Shown: piece by piece, positions 19,001-26,654 of the stretch | How positions within the stretch are numbered: the first letter of the stretch is position 1 | Layout of the letters: each line of letters opens with the position of its first letter | From: Ruminococcus flavefaciens ND2009 | GTDB taxonomy: Bacteria; Bacillota; Clostridia; Oscillospirales; Ruminococcaceae | DNA length: 64,000 nucleotides | Assembly (NCBI RefSeq): GCF_000621785.1 | Contig: NZ_KK211346.1 | Location: 697,754 to 761,753, forward strand | Direction of reading: 5' to 3' | Notes under the pieces: generated by a model | The model's input: the letters and a program-made list of their open reading frames with translations, nothing else | Told to the model about the DNA's origin: nothing | Database searches by the model: none | Program-made: the position numbers and the translations under genes

Positions 19001-19281
19001 CTCATATCAAATGCGGAAGGATAGCTCGTCTCACTGCCTGCCCTGACATTTTTGCTTATGGGCGTATACGGAGCCGTAATGCTCATGGTCATGTCTCCGC
19101 CTACGCTTGGCCTGAGCACAGGCATCGCAAGGCAGCAAGTCTGCGATGAGACAGCTGCTCCTTGTTTGCTTTCAAATAAATCGATCAAAGAAGTTTCGGC
19201 ATAGACCGCTGATGGTACTGCTGCTGTCGAAATAATCACAGCAGTCAGCGCAGCTATCATTCTGCCTGTTTTTTTTCTCAT
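16006..19281 (-). CDS. Secreted papain-family (C1A) cysteine protease with C-terminal dockerin
   Basis: 1091 residues. Signal peptide 1-28 (cut after AVYA). Catalytic residues are visible: oxyanion Gln105 and Cys111 (KDQDELGTCWVHAA), His272 (FINHAVTIVGWDD), Asn302 (CKNSWGTDEGDNGYFWLSYY). A lectin-like domain found after such proteases follows (about 335-460), then a CHB_HEX_C-like domain (GGTIYYRENDNEEYKPYT), more beta-rich sequence, and a C-terminal dockerin with two Ca-binding repeats (GDVNADMWIDALDAS and GDMNDDGKTNALDAS). It would be exported and docked to a cohesin scaffold or cell surface. An upstream ATG (19302) is ignored; the ATG at 19281 precedes the signal peptide MRKKTGRMIAAL. Confidence 0.92.
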   Translation of the reverse strand: MRKKTGRMIAALTAVIISTAAVPSAVYAETSLIDLFESKQGAAVSSQTCCLAMPVLRPSVGGDMTMSITAPYTPISKNVRAGSETSYPSAFDMRKVFGISEVKDQDELGTCWVHAAVESAQSSLIAYEPHIDLSELHTAFYNYYGDDEIQLFGKNLHETLNEGGTTEMVENLWSQWIGPVSESRLPYANVDFFNDGNMVDYMRRQSDYHLRNAYCFDYDHDRENFEEINNTIKDFVYNGRSVSASYMSSKTQNWSGTYNSSYTTRKPRFINHAVTIVGWDDSFSADKFKNRPLGDGAWLCKNSWGTDEGDNGYFWLSYYDRSVSDFAVFELDDADEYETIYQYDSFAPIAMSANDSPEVNEPSYMADIYVGNPYSEISAIGTYFYNAGTEYEITIYTDLTDPVVPSSGTPSKVTSGVSDMTGFVTIDLDEPVILGYDGTFGVVVKMYCPDSPFVIPIESSFYVEDSEGKKTDITACKYEQIFRNTFWNQSYISSDGENWTDVTDEKMTQVYTDEQKQALLDSFIYQFYDGLEEDDTELLEDAARDEGYFTRLFAKGDVKCIFGNATLKVYGDSIARVKFSHPAGMVNADEKISLYSGVEGGTIYYRENDNEEYKPYTEPFAVTKDMRVAAYQDMSSVYGDTVEEMYLNNISFREFKPHRPVMNWIGYKADENRIDTKMRYLNRVSDTEYSVELPVSAEEISLYCGTDYAVNYNGEYHGGFEWLRHIPVDYGNNDIELTLTGAGLPDEVITVHVNRVMIGLDMEKEIIDHCYVDQIIAPDGKQLFVGDSITEYVGQELTLIEDGREMKLYINERPVIPELKIDYRNEILGPLSKKLADRILIATGDGSKDNYMANSARIISGDEFFSSDVPQYYIQIIPGETITLKTAADSEYMESESVTYKIPEAPTTPPDLKEIYEAEDGIFKIKDPEKYEGGFKDYMPSGLMEGVGADFGYDSWTFRDLLKKRYCSDPYANVEAYYSSDYLPVDEFYQKSVYIIRYAATDNSFASVGVEFIPCKKGDVNADMWIDALDASTVLAHYAEISVGENGVLNDYFAYIGDMNDDGKTNALDASMILAVYAENSVSDEYWEMRT

Positions 19282-19310
19282 ATCCCTGCCCCTTTCTGTC
19301 ATATATGACT

Positions 19311-19339
19311 ATTATAGCACACTCCCCTGAATAAAGCAA
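19311..19339 (-). promoter_or_regulatory. Promoter of the dockerin protease
   Basis: Minus strand TTGCTT, 17-nt spacer, TATAAT, ending 30 nt upstream of the ATG at 19281. Confidence 0.65.
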
Positions 19340-19380
19340 GAAAAGAGACAAAATTGTTCCGTTTTGTAATATTTACGTCG

Positions 19381-19429
19381 AAAAATACAAAACCGCAGCG
19401 CTTCGGCATAGGGCGAAGTCTGCTGCGGT
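19381..19429 (-). terminator. Intrinsic terminator after the synthetase fusion gene
   Basis: Minus strand: AACCGCAGC pairs with GCTGCGGTT, with an inner CTTCG/CGAAG helix, followed by TTTTGTATTTTT. It lies about 17 nt after the stop. Confidence 0.8.
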
Positions 19430-19445
19430 TCATACTATTTATATA

Positions 19446-21974
19446 TTATGCTGTAACGATACTGTCAGCCTTGTGGAGCTTCAGCTTCTCAACAGCCTGC
19501 TCTCTCATCTTGTACTTGAGTATCTTTCCTGCGGCATTCATGGGGAAGCCGTCAACGAAATCAACGTATCTGGGGCACTTGTGCTTTGCCATTCTTGCAA
19601 GGCAGAAGTCCTTGATCTCCTGCTCTGTAGCAGTCTCGCCGTCCTGGAGCACGATACACGCCATGATCTCCTCGCCGTAGTCCTCATCGGGAACGCCGAT
19701 GACCTGAACGTCCTTTATCTTGGGATATGTGTAGAGGAAGTCCTCGATCTCCTTGGGGTAGATATTCTCGCCGCCGCGGATTATCATATCCTTGATACGG
19801 CCTGTGATCTTGAAATAGCCGTCCTCTGAGCGGCGTCTTGCCAGGTCACCCGTGTGGAGCCAGCCCTCTGAGTCGATGGCAGCTGCCGTAGCCTCGGGCA
19901 TCTTGTAGTAGCCCTTCATTATATTGTATCCTCTTGCAACGAACTCGCCGTCAACATCATCGGGGAGCACCTCGTTGGTCTCGGGATCAACGATACGGCA
20001 CTCAACGCCGAAGATAGGTCCACCGACAGTATTTACACGCTGCTCGATGGAGTCTGTGGTCTTGCTCATGGTGGTAGCGGGAGAAGCCTCGGTCTGACCG
20101 TAGGTGATACAGATCTCGCTCATGTGCATCTTCTCGATAACTTCCTCCATGGTCTTGATAGGACAGGGTGAGCCTGCCATGATACCTGTTCTCATGTGTG
20201 AGAAGTCGGTCTTGTCGAAGTCCTCATGTCCAAGCATAGCGATGAACATAGTAGGAACGCCGTGGAAGCAGGTTATCTTCTCCTTGTTGATACAAGCCAG
20301 TCCCTTTCTGGGAGAAAATCTTGTGATAGGCGACATTGTGGTACCGTGTGTAACGGAAGCTGTCATTGCCAGAACCATGCCGAAGCAGTGGAACATAGGC
20401 ACCTGTATCATCATGCGGTCTGCTGTGGACAGATCCATGCAGTCGCCGATAGCCTTACCGTTGTTTACTACATTATAATGTGTAAGCATTACGCCCTTGG
20501 GGAAGCCTGTGGTTCCGGAGGTGTACTGCATATTTGCAACATCATGGATGTCGATGGTCTTTCTTACGCGCTCTACCTCGCTGTAGGGAACGTTCTTTGA
20601 GAGAGCAACTGCCTCCTCCCAGGTATAGCAGCCGTTGTTCTTTGAGTCAACGGTTATAACGTTCTTGAGGTAAGGAAGTCTTGCGGAATTGAGCTTACCG
20701 GGCTCGCAGGTGTCAAGCTCGGGGCAGAGCTCCTTGATGATGTCAACGTAGTTGATATTCTTGATACCGTCGATCATAACAAGGGTCATGGTATCGGACT
20801 GTCTCAGCAGATACTCAGCCTCATGGATACGGTACTCTGTATTCATTGTTACGAGAACAGCGCCTATCTTGGTAGTAGCCCAGAAGGTAATGTACCACTG
20901 GGGAACATTTGTAGCCCAGATAGCAACGTGATCGCCCTTCTTTACGCCCATTGCAAGAAGTGAACGTGCGAAGTTGTCAACGTCGTCGCGGAACTCGGGA
21001 TATGTTCTTGTATAGTCCAGCTCAGTATAGCGGAATGCGTACTGGTTCGGGAACTGCTCACAGATACGGTCCAGTATATCAGGGAATGTATAGTTGAGTA
21101 TCCTCTCCTTGGGCCAGGGATACTGACCGTCCCCTCTCATATTGGTCTGGAGGGGGTGCTTGTGGGACTTCTTGTAGGGAGCCATATACTCGGCAAACTG
21201 AGGTATAACGATACCTGCGTCGCTGAGGTCTCTTGCCCAGCGCTTTACCCACTCAAGAGAGATATAGCCGTTGTAGTTGATAGTATCCAGAGCCTCTATC
21301 ATCTGCTTTACGGGAATGTCACCTGTACCCATGATCCGGTACTCAACGGTGCCGTCCTCGCGCATGACACTGTCCTTTACCTGAATGTACTTGATGTACT
21401 CGCCAAGGTTTGCGACAGTGGTCTCGGGAGACTCGTTGTTATAGCGGTAGGGGTGGTGCATATCCCAGAGGGCAGCCACCTTTCTGCTCTTTACGCTGTC
21501 CAGTATCTTAGCCAGTCGTGCTGTATCGGAGTATACACCGTTGGTCTCGACCAGGAGAGTTACATTGTATTCCTCAGCAATGGGAACAAGCTTCTTCAGC
21601 GTCTCAACGATATATTCATCGTCAACATCGCCTCCGGGTGCAGGCTCAAGATCACCGAGTATTCTTATGTAAGAAGCACCAAGCTTCTGAGCCAGCTGAG
21701 CATAAGCCTTGATCTCATCCTCAGCCTCCTGATACTTATCCTTGAACTTCAGGCAGGCACCCGAAGAAAGACAAGGGATCTCAAGTCCGAGAGAGCGGAG
21801 CTTTGCGACTGTATTGGGTAGCTGAGACTCTGTAAAGGGCTGTGCCTTAACGGAAAAGATCTCATTGCCCAGACCTCTTATCTCTATTCCGTCAAATCTG
21901 AAGTCCTTAGCCATAGAGTAGATATCAGTCCACGACCATTCAGGACAAGCGAGTGTTGAAAAACCGATCTTCAA
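19446..21974 (-). CDS. Fusion: TIM-barrel sugar isomerase/epimerase domain + AMP-forming acyl-CoA synthetase
   Basis: 842 residues. Residues 1-255 are a xylose-isomerase-like TIM barrel (MKIGFSTLACPEW; LLVETNGVYSD; ALWDMHHPYRYN; YISLEWVKRW) with likely metal-binding Glu/Asp/His. Residues 285-842 are an ANL acyl-CoA synthetase: P-loop YTSGTTGFPKGVMLTH near 480, GYYKMPEATAAAID, hinge RIKDMIIRGGENIYPKEIE, catalytic Lys in NAAGKILKYKMRE near 817. The SD AAAGGA is fused to an in-frame ATG (21983), so the TTG nine bases after it is the probable start. Physiological substrates are unknown; the fusion suggests an acyl group handled together with a sugar-like compound. Confidence 0.9.
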   Translation of the reverse strand: MKIGFSTLACPEWSWTDIYSMAKDFRFDGIEIRGLGNEIFSVKAQPFTESQLPNTVAKLRSLGLEIPCLSSGACLKFKDKYQEAEDEIKAYAQLAQKLGASYIRILGDLEPAPGGDVDDEYIVETLKKLVPIAEEYNVTLLVETNGVYSDTARLAKILDSVKSRKVAALWDMHHPYRYNNESPETTVANLGEYIKYIQVKDSVMREDGTVEYRIMGTGDIPVKQMIEALDTINYNGYISLEWVKRWARDLSDAGIVIPQFAEYMAPYKKSHKHPLQTNMRGDGQYPWPKERILNYTFPDILDRICEQFPNQYAFRYTELDYTRTYPEFRDDVDNFARSLLAMGVKKGDHVAIWATNVPQWYITFWATTKIGAVLVTMNTEYRIHEAEYLLRQSDTMTLVMIDGIKNINYVDIIKELCPELDTCEPGKLNSARLPYLKNVITVDSKNNGCYTWEEAVALSKNVPYSEVERVRKTIDIHDVANMQYTSGTTGFPKGVMLTHYNVVNNGKAIGDCMDLSTADRMMIQVPMFHCFGMVLAMTASVTHGTTMSPITRFSPRKGLACINKEKITCFHGVPTMFIAMLGHEDFDKTDFSHMRTGIMAGSPCPIKTMEEVIEKMHMSEICITYGQTEASPATTMSKTTDSIEQRVNTVGGPIFGVECRIVDPETNEVLPDDVDGEFVARGYNIMKGYYKMPEATAAAIDSEGWLHTGDLARRRSEDGYFKITGRIKDMIIRGGENIYPKEIEDFLYTYPKIKDVQVIGVPDEDYGEEIMACIVLQDGETATEQEIKDFCLARMAKHKCPRYVDFVDGFPMNAAGKILKYKMREQAVEKLKLHKADSIVTA

Positions 21975-22002
21975 AATAACCATTCCTTTACATATAACTT
22001 AT

Positions 22003-22018
22003 ACTATATTAATATAGT
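22003..22018. promoter_or_regulatory. Perfect 16-bp palindrome upstream of the synthetase fusion
   Basis: ACTATATTAATATAGT, 29 nt upstream of the TTG start, includes TATAGT/-10-like sequence on the minus strand. Probable operator or -10 region; no terminator tail. Confidence 0.4.
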
Positions 22019-22040
22019 GTGAGCCGATACTTTCAGCCCA

Positions 22041-22220
22041 TTATGTCTCAACTTCAAGCTCACAGGCAGTGTACGCCCTTTTGTCAAAACCTGATGATAT
22101 CATATAAGCCTCTGCCTGCTTCCTGGAATTGAACCTTCTTGCAAAGACCTTATTGAACACAAAAACCCGCGGCGACACGGCAAACATTCCGTCACCGAGT
22201 CTCTTGATGATCCATTTCAC
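22041..22220 (-). CDS. Small hypothetical protein, 59 residues
   Basis: GTG start at 22220 with SD AGGAG nine bases upstream, ending TAA at 22041. The product begins (M)KWIIKRLGDGMFAVSPRV and ends with YTACELEVET. It is basic, with RRFNSRKQAEAYMISSGFDKRAY in the second half, a pattern like small KTSC/SPOR-type modules but not assigned. Lies 11 nt after the ydcF-like gene, in the same direction, so probably co-transcribed. Family unknown. Confidence 0.6.
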   Translation of the reverse strand: MKWIIKRLGDGMFAVSPRVFVFNKVFARRFNSRKQAEAYMISSGFDKRAYTACELEVET

Positions 22221-22231
22221 GCCAAAAGCTC

Positions 22232-22993
22232 CTAACCGAAAAGCTTATAGTAAACGATACCGAACCACTCCCTCACACCATAGGTGGGGAGCAGATACCA
22301 GGAGGTCTTGCCCGAGATATTGTTCGCTTCTATACCGTTTGACTCAGCGATCAGCTCTGCGCGGTACTGGTGGAAATTATCCGTTACAAGGGTCATCCTC
22401 TCTGGGAGCCCGTTCTCGCTGATAACAGCCTTTGAAAAGCGAAGATTTTCCTCGGTATTCACGGATCTGTCCTCCATGAATATCCTGTCCGGAGATATAC
22501 CCTTTGACACAAGATAATCCCTCATGCACTGAGCCTCACTGACGGATTCATCGCTTCCCTGTCCGCCCGAAACGACGGCACAGACACTTTCATGCTCCGA
22601 AAGATAGCCGTAAGCAGCATCAAGTCTCTTCTTCAGCATAAGGCTGGGAGCACCGTTCTTCACCTTGCAGCCAAGGACTACAACTGTAGTATTTTCGTCC
22701 TTCGGAGGATCATTTGCCTCCCGAATCATGAAGACACTTATCACCACAGCCAGAACTATGCTGATTGCTGCTATAAGTCCCGCAAGGGAAAGAACTACCT
22801 TTCCCAGCGGCTTATCCCAACATCTTCCGACAGCTCCCGTAAATCTTCCCCAGAAAAGGAATATCAGCATCATAACAGATGAGACCGCCATTCCGACGCC
22901 GTTTCCCAGGTTGATTATCCCCGTGAGGACAGGTGCCGCAAAAAGCAGGAACAGTCCCAGAAAAAGAATGAACGGGATGATCTTTATGTCCAT
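22232..22993 (-). CDS. YdcF/SanA-family membrane protein (DUF218)
   Basis: 253 residues: three N-terminal membrane helices (about 3-25, 30-48, 61-87) followed by a DUF218 domain with VVVLGCKVKNGAPSLMLKKRL, VVSGGQGSDE and MEDRSVNTEENLRFS, then VTDNFHQYRAELIA. The family contains ElyC/SanA-like envelope factors; the exact activity is not known. It follows the PHP gene by nine bases. Confidence 0.88.
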   Translation of the reverse strand: MDIKIIPFILFLGLFLLFAAPVLTGIINLGNGVGMAVSSVMMLIFLFWGRFTGAVGRCWDKPLGKVVLSLAGLIAAISIVLAVVISVFMIREANDPPKDENTTVVVLGCKVKNGAPSLMLKKRLDAAYGYLSEHESVCAVVSGGQGSDESVSEAQCMRDYLVSKGISPDRIFMEDRSVNTEENLRFSKAVISENGLPERMTLVTDNFHQYRAELIAESNGIEANNISGKTSWYLLPTYGVREWFGIVYYKLFG

Positions 22994-23002
22994 TTCTACC
23001 TC

Positions 23003-23839
23003 TTATTTCATGCTTGCAGCCAGCTTGAGGATCCTGTCGAGATTTTCCTTTGTGGTAGTCTCGCTGCCAAGATGTGTGGGCACCTTGTTGTAGAGCCCGT
23101 GGAAATCAGAGCCGCCTGTCTCGATGAGGCCGTACTTCTGTGCGATGGCTGAAAGCTCCTTTCGGCAGCTCTCATCAGCGGAGAAATGTCCAACCTCAAC
23201 GCCGTCGATCTTTCCTTTCTTGGCAAGCTCCTCAAGAAGCTCAATATTATCATACTGCGCGGGGTGAGCCATGACAGCAACGCCCTTTGCGGTATGTATC
23301 AGGTCGATAACAAAATTTACGTCAGGGTATTCACGCTCAACATAGCATGAGCCGTTTTCGGGATTGAACAGCTCGCGGTCAAGGTCGCCGTAGAACTCCA
23401 GCGCATAGCCGTAGTCTATGAGGGCGCGCATGATATGCTGCTTGAAAATGCTCTTGGAAGCCGTTGTGCGTTTCAGTATGCTCTCCTGTGTGATGGGGAA
23501 CTTCTCCATGACCTTTTCGATCATTTCTCTGGAGCATTCCTTTCTTATCTCACAGGATTTCATGCAAAGCCCCTCAAGTCTGTTGGGCTTTGACGGAGCG
23601 TAGCAAAGTATGTGGACCTTGCTGTTTCTTTCCTTATCCCACGCTGAAAGCTCTACGCCGTGGAGTATCTTTACTCCTGCGCGGTCGCCCAGAACGTCAG
23701 CTCTTGAAAACGATGCCATGGTATCGTGGTCTGTAATGGAGAGCCAGTCGATATTCATGCGCTTCGCCTGAGCAATAACGTCTTCGATGCCCAGTGAACC
23801 GTCAGAAAGCGTGGTGTGACAGTGCAGATCGCAAATCAT
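23003..23839 (-). CDS. PHP-domain phosphoesterase
   Basis: 278 residues, polymerase and histidinol phosphatase fold. Metal motifs: DLHCHTTLSDG (residues 3-13), ITDHDT, GVEL, AHPAQY, and C-terminal GGSDFHG. Bacterial relatives hydrolyse 3',5'-nucleoside bisphosphates or act as 5'-3' exoribonuclease/phosphoesterases (YciV/RnaseAM group); the substrate here is not fixed. First gene of the operon with the ydcF-like and small genes. Confidence 0.88.
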   Translation of the reverse strand: MICDLHCHTTLSDGSLGIEDVIAQAKRMNIDWLSITDHDTMASFSRADVLGDRAGVKILHGVELSAWDKERNSKVHILCYAPSKPNRLEGLCMKSCEIRKECSREMIEKVMEKFPITQESILKRTTASKSIFKQHIMRALIDYGYALEFYGDLDRELFNPENGSCYVEREYPDVNFVIDLIHTAKGVAVMAHPAQYDNIELLEELAKKGKIDGVEVGHFSADESCRKELSAIAQKYGLIETGGSDFHGLYNKVPTHLGSETTTKENLDRILKLAASMK

Positions 23840-23854
23840 AAAGAACCTTCTTTC

Positions 23855-23990
23855 GCCGCAGGCCTTGTATCTGCGGCAGAATTTTTATAATTGTATTGAT
23901 ATAGCGCTTTTTTGGGAACATGATCATACATATTACTGAAGCAGTAATAATAACGCTAATAATTATATCACAAATTCTTTACAATTTCAA
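23855..23990 (-). promoter_or_regulatory. Promoter and structured leader of the PHP operon
   Basis: Minus strand TTGAAA (23990-23985), 17-nt spacer, TATAAT (23967-23962). The 115-nt leader contains two hairpins, TATTACTG/CAGTAATA (23931-23949) and GCCGCAG/CTGCGGC (23855-23877), the second next to the SD. Between 23991 and 24071 there is only AT-rich DNA downstream of rsmI. Confidence 0.65.
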
Positions 23991-24071
23991 GCTTTTTACA
24001 CTAATTTTCATTTTTCTATCATTATATTATTATAATGTAGAGAACAACTCCATGGATTTTTCGCGTTTTTT

Positions 24072-24896
24072 TTACTGAAGCTTCGCATAAAGCTCACTCT
24101 TGCGGAAGCCTGTCTCCTTTGCCACAGCCTTGCAGGCTTCTGTGGGCTTTTCACCCATATCTATGAGCTTCATGACCTGCTCCATAGCCTGCTCTATGGT
24201 GATACCGTCCTCTGCGTTCTCAGAAGCACCATCAAGTACGAGAACGAATTCGCCCTTGGGTTCGTTGAGGTTATAATACTCAACAGCCTCAGCCAGAGTC
24301 AGCCTTATGACCTCCTCATGTATCTTGGTGAGCTCCCGGCATAGCGCTATCCTGCGGTCACCGCCGAAGAACCCGCAAAGGTCCGCAAGAGTGGTCTTCA
24401 GCTTATGGGGAGCTTCATAGAACACCATTACCGCAGTCTCGCCGCGGAGCTTTTCAAGACGCTCTGCCCTCTCCTTCTTCGATACGGGCAGGAAGCCCTC
24501 GAATGTGAACCTTCGTGTGCTCAGTCCCGATACCGCAACCGCCGAAACTACGGCGCTGGGACCGGGGACCACCTTTATGTCTATGCCCTGCTCGGCGCAG
24601 AGCTTAACCAGAACCTCTCCCGGGTCGGAGATACAGGGCATACCAGCATCGGTGACAATTCCGCAGCTCTCCCCTGCAAGAAGTCTGTCGATTATGCGCT
24701 GTGCATCGGCTTTGGAGCTGTGCTCGTGAAAGCTTATGAGCTGCTTCTTTATGTCGAAGCGGTTCAGCAGCTTCAGCGTAACACGGGTATCCTCCGCGCA
24801 GATGAAGTCCACAGCCGCCAGCGTATCAAGCTGACGAAGGGTTATATCCTCAAGGTTTCCGATAGGAGTACCTATAACGTAAAATGTTCCGCTCAT
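24072..24896 (-). CDS. rsmI: 16S rRNA (cytidine(1402)-2'-O)-methyltransferase
   Basis: 274 residues, tetrapyrrole-methylase fold. Signatures are YVIGTPIGNLEDITLR at the N-terminus, CAEDTRVTLKLL, SFHEHS, and GIVTDAGMPCISDPG. It methylates the decoding-centre cytidine 1402 of 16S rRNA. Starts 4 nt inside the upstream methyltransferase gene. Confidence 0.96.
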   Translation of the reverse strand: MSGTFYVIGTPIGNLEDITLRQLDTLAAVDFICAEDTRVTLKLLNRFDIKKQLISFHEHSSKADAQRIIDRLLAGESCGIVTDAGMPCISDPGEVLVKLCAEQGIDIKVVPGPSAVVSAVAVSGLSTRRFTFEGFLPVSKKERAERLEKLRGETAVMVFYEAPHKLKTTLADLCGFFGGDRRIALCRELTKIHEEVIRLTLAEAVEYYNLNEPKGEFVLVLDGASENAEDGITIEQAMEQVMKLIDMGEKPTEACKAVAKETGFRKSELYAKLQ

Positions 24897-25615
24897 GCCT
24901 GCTCCTTTCCTGTGTCGTATATTTTCTGAAGCTCCTCGGAGAAGCCGTTTTCGCTGCGTATGTACAGCTGAGGCTCCACCTTCATGAAAGGCTTTGAGCC
25001 CTTTTTGCCTTCGATGAGGAACAGCCAGGGAGCTTCCTCAGCGTTTTTCGATACGAAGCGGAGTCTCTTAGGCTCGATGTCATGGCTCTTCATGGCAAAT
25101 ATAACATCGCTCAGGCGCTCGGGACGGTTGCATACGCAGAGCCTTCCGCCGAATTTCAGCAGTTTCTGTGCAGCCGCACAGACGTCATCAATGGTGCATA
25201 ATATCTCGTGACGGGCTATTTTCTGGGCAGTGATAACGCTCTGGAAGCCTGCGTTGTTCACCTTGTAGGGGGGATTGCAGGTCACAAGGTCAAGCTGTCC
25301 CAGGGGCGCGCCCTCCCACAGCTCTTTCAGGTCTGCACAGACAGGAACTATCCCCGCAGTCTCGCTCTTTTCAAGCCCCAGACGGAGCTGCTCTATAGCG
25401 CCCTCCTGTATGTCCACAGCGTAGGTAATCTGCGGCGGCAGTTTCTTCTGCATTATCAGTGGTATTATACCGCAGCCCGTCCCCAGATCGCAGACCTTGT
25501 CCTTGGCACGGTACTGTGAGAAGTCAGCCAGCAGAAAGGCGTCGGTGCCGAAGCGGTGATCGCTGCTGGCGCAGACGTATATTTTATCGGTTAGCTTTTC
25601 GTATTTGTATTCCAT
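24893..25615 (-). CDS. tRNA1(Val) A37 N6-methyltransferase family protein
   Basis: 240 residues. Begins with the family segment DHRFGTDAFLLADF, then SAM motif VCDLGTGCGIIPLIM, and the N6-adenine catalytic motif TCNPPYKVNNAG. Related to E. coli TrmN6 and Bacillus YabB, and commonly next to rsmI. It overlaps rsmI by 4 nt. Confidence 0.92.
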   Translation of the reverse strand: MEYKYEKLTDKIYVCASSDHRFGTDAFLLADFSQYRAKDKVCDLGTGCGIIPLIMQKKLPPQITYAVDIQEGAIEQLRLGLEKSETAGIVPVCADLKELWEGAPLGQLDLVTCNPPYKVNNAGFQSVITAQKIARHEILCTIDDVCAAAQKLLKFGGRLCVCNRPERLSDVIFAMKSHDIEPKRLRFVSKNAEEAPWLFLIEGKKGSKPFMKVEPQLYIRSENGFSEELQKIYDTGKEQA

Positions 25616-25640
25616 AATGTTCCTTTTATTCGGTAAATAA

Positions 25641-26654
25641 TTACCTTTTCATTTTTACAATATATTCTGTAGTTCCCTCTTCAAGCTTCTTAATGTCTGT
25701 AAGATGAAAACCGTGCGCTTCATAAAAGCGTATAGCATCAATGTTCTTCTCAATTGTCCAGAGAAAACTTACCGGATAATTCTCTTTGGCATATTCTATC
25801 AGATCTGAGCCGACGCCCTGCCCCTGGAAGAAATGATCCACATATAATTCGATGATCTCTTCTTTCTCAATGCGGATAAGCCCTTTTATTATTCCGTCAT
25901 CATACAGGAACATATTGTTAAGAAAGCCGTTTTCAAGGTACTTTTCAGCGACAGATAACACTTGCAGGTTGCAAAATGAATACACGTCATCATTAAAAAT
26001 AGAGCGGTATTTCATTCGTTTTGCAAAAACAAGTATCTCCGCAATTCTCGAAACATCTTCTTCTGTCGCTCTTCTGATGATATTTGCCTTTTCAGTCTTG
26101 ATTTTTTCCGGCTCATAGTTGTTATGCCGTATCATATCAAGTGCTTCCGCCATATCAATGCAGTGGGCATATCTGTTCTTCCAGATAAACTCGTTATAGT
26201 AGCGATAGGTATGCTCCGCGGTCATGTATTCATTGTCGGTGGTGGAATTGCAGTATTCGGGAACTATCATCTCAAAGCCGTGCTCGAAGCCGCATTTCAC
26301 CGTTGCGTCTATGCAATATTCGGTCTGCAAGCCAGTGACTATGAGCCTTTTGGCGCCCTTTGAGCGAAGATATTCCGTAAGTCCCGTATCGCGGAAGGGA
26401 CTGTTCACAGTCTTGTCAAAGACCTTCTCCCCTGCTTCGGGGGCAAAGTCCTCATGTATATCATAGCCCTCATTCCCCTTTGACAGGAGCTGTCCCTCGC
26501 CGTCATCGTGGCGGATAAAGACTACCTCCGTGCCCCATCTTCTCGCCTCGGCTATGAGACTGCGCAGGTTATCCGTGAACCTGTCAAAAAAACAGAGTCT
26601 GTCGTTGGTGATAAGCTTCTGCACATCGACCACAAGCAAAACAGTTCCGCTCAT
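25641..26654 (-). CDS. Fusion: isochorismatase-like cysteine hydrolase + GNAT acetyltransferase
   Basis: 337 residues. Residues 1-185 are a cysteine hydrolase: LLVVDVQK (Asp9), catalytic Lys region EKVFDKTVNSPF, and the cis-peptide/Cys loop VTGLQTEYCIDATV (Cys near 119). Residues 190-337 are a GNAT (IIRRATEEDVSRIAEI; DHFFQGQGVGSDLIEYA acetyl-CoA loop; AIRFYEAHGFHL). The second half is AT-richer and less ruminococcal in codon use than the first. The stop overlaps nothing; the start overlaps the mnmA stop by 4 nt. Substrates unknown. Confidence 0.88.
   Translation of the reverse strand: MSGTVLLVVDVQKLITNDRLCFFDRFTDNLRSLIAEARRWGTEVVFIRHDDGEGQLLSKGNEGYDIHEDFAPEAGEKVFDKTVNSPFRDTGLTEYLRSKGAKRLIVTGLQTEYCIDATVKCGFEHGFEMIVPEYCNSTTDNEYMTAEHTYRYYNEFIWKNRYAHCIDMAEALDMIRHNNYEPEKIKTEKANIIRRATEEDVSRIAEILVFAKRMKYRSIFNDDVYSFCNLQVLSVAEKYLENGFLNNMFLYDDGIIKGLIRIEKEEIIELYVDHFFQGQGVGSDLIEYAKENYPVSFLWTIEKNIDAIRFYEAHGFHLTDIKKLEEGTTEYIVKMKR

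Noticed and set aside
21156..21821. A 221-codon frame opposite the synthetase fusion
   Set aside because: Low-complexity Leu/Val-rich shadow; the minus strand codes for an intact TIM barrel.
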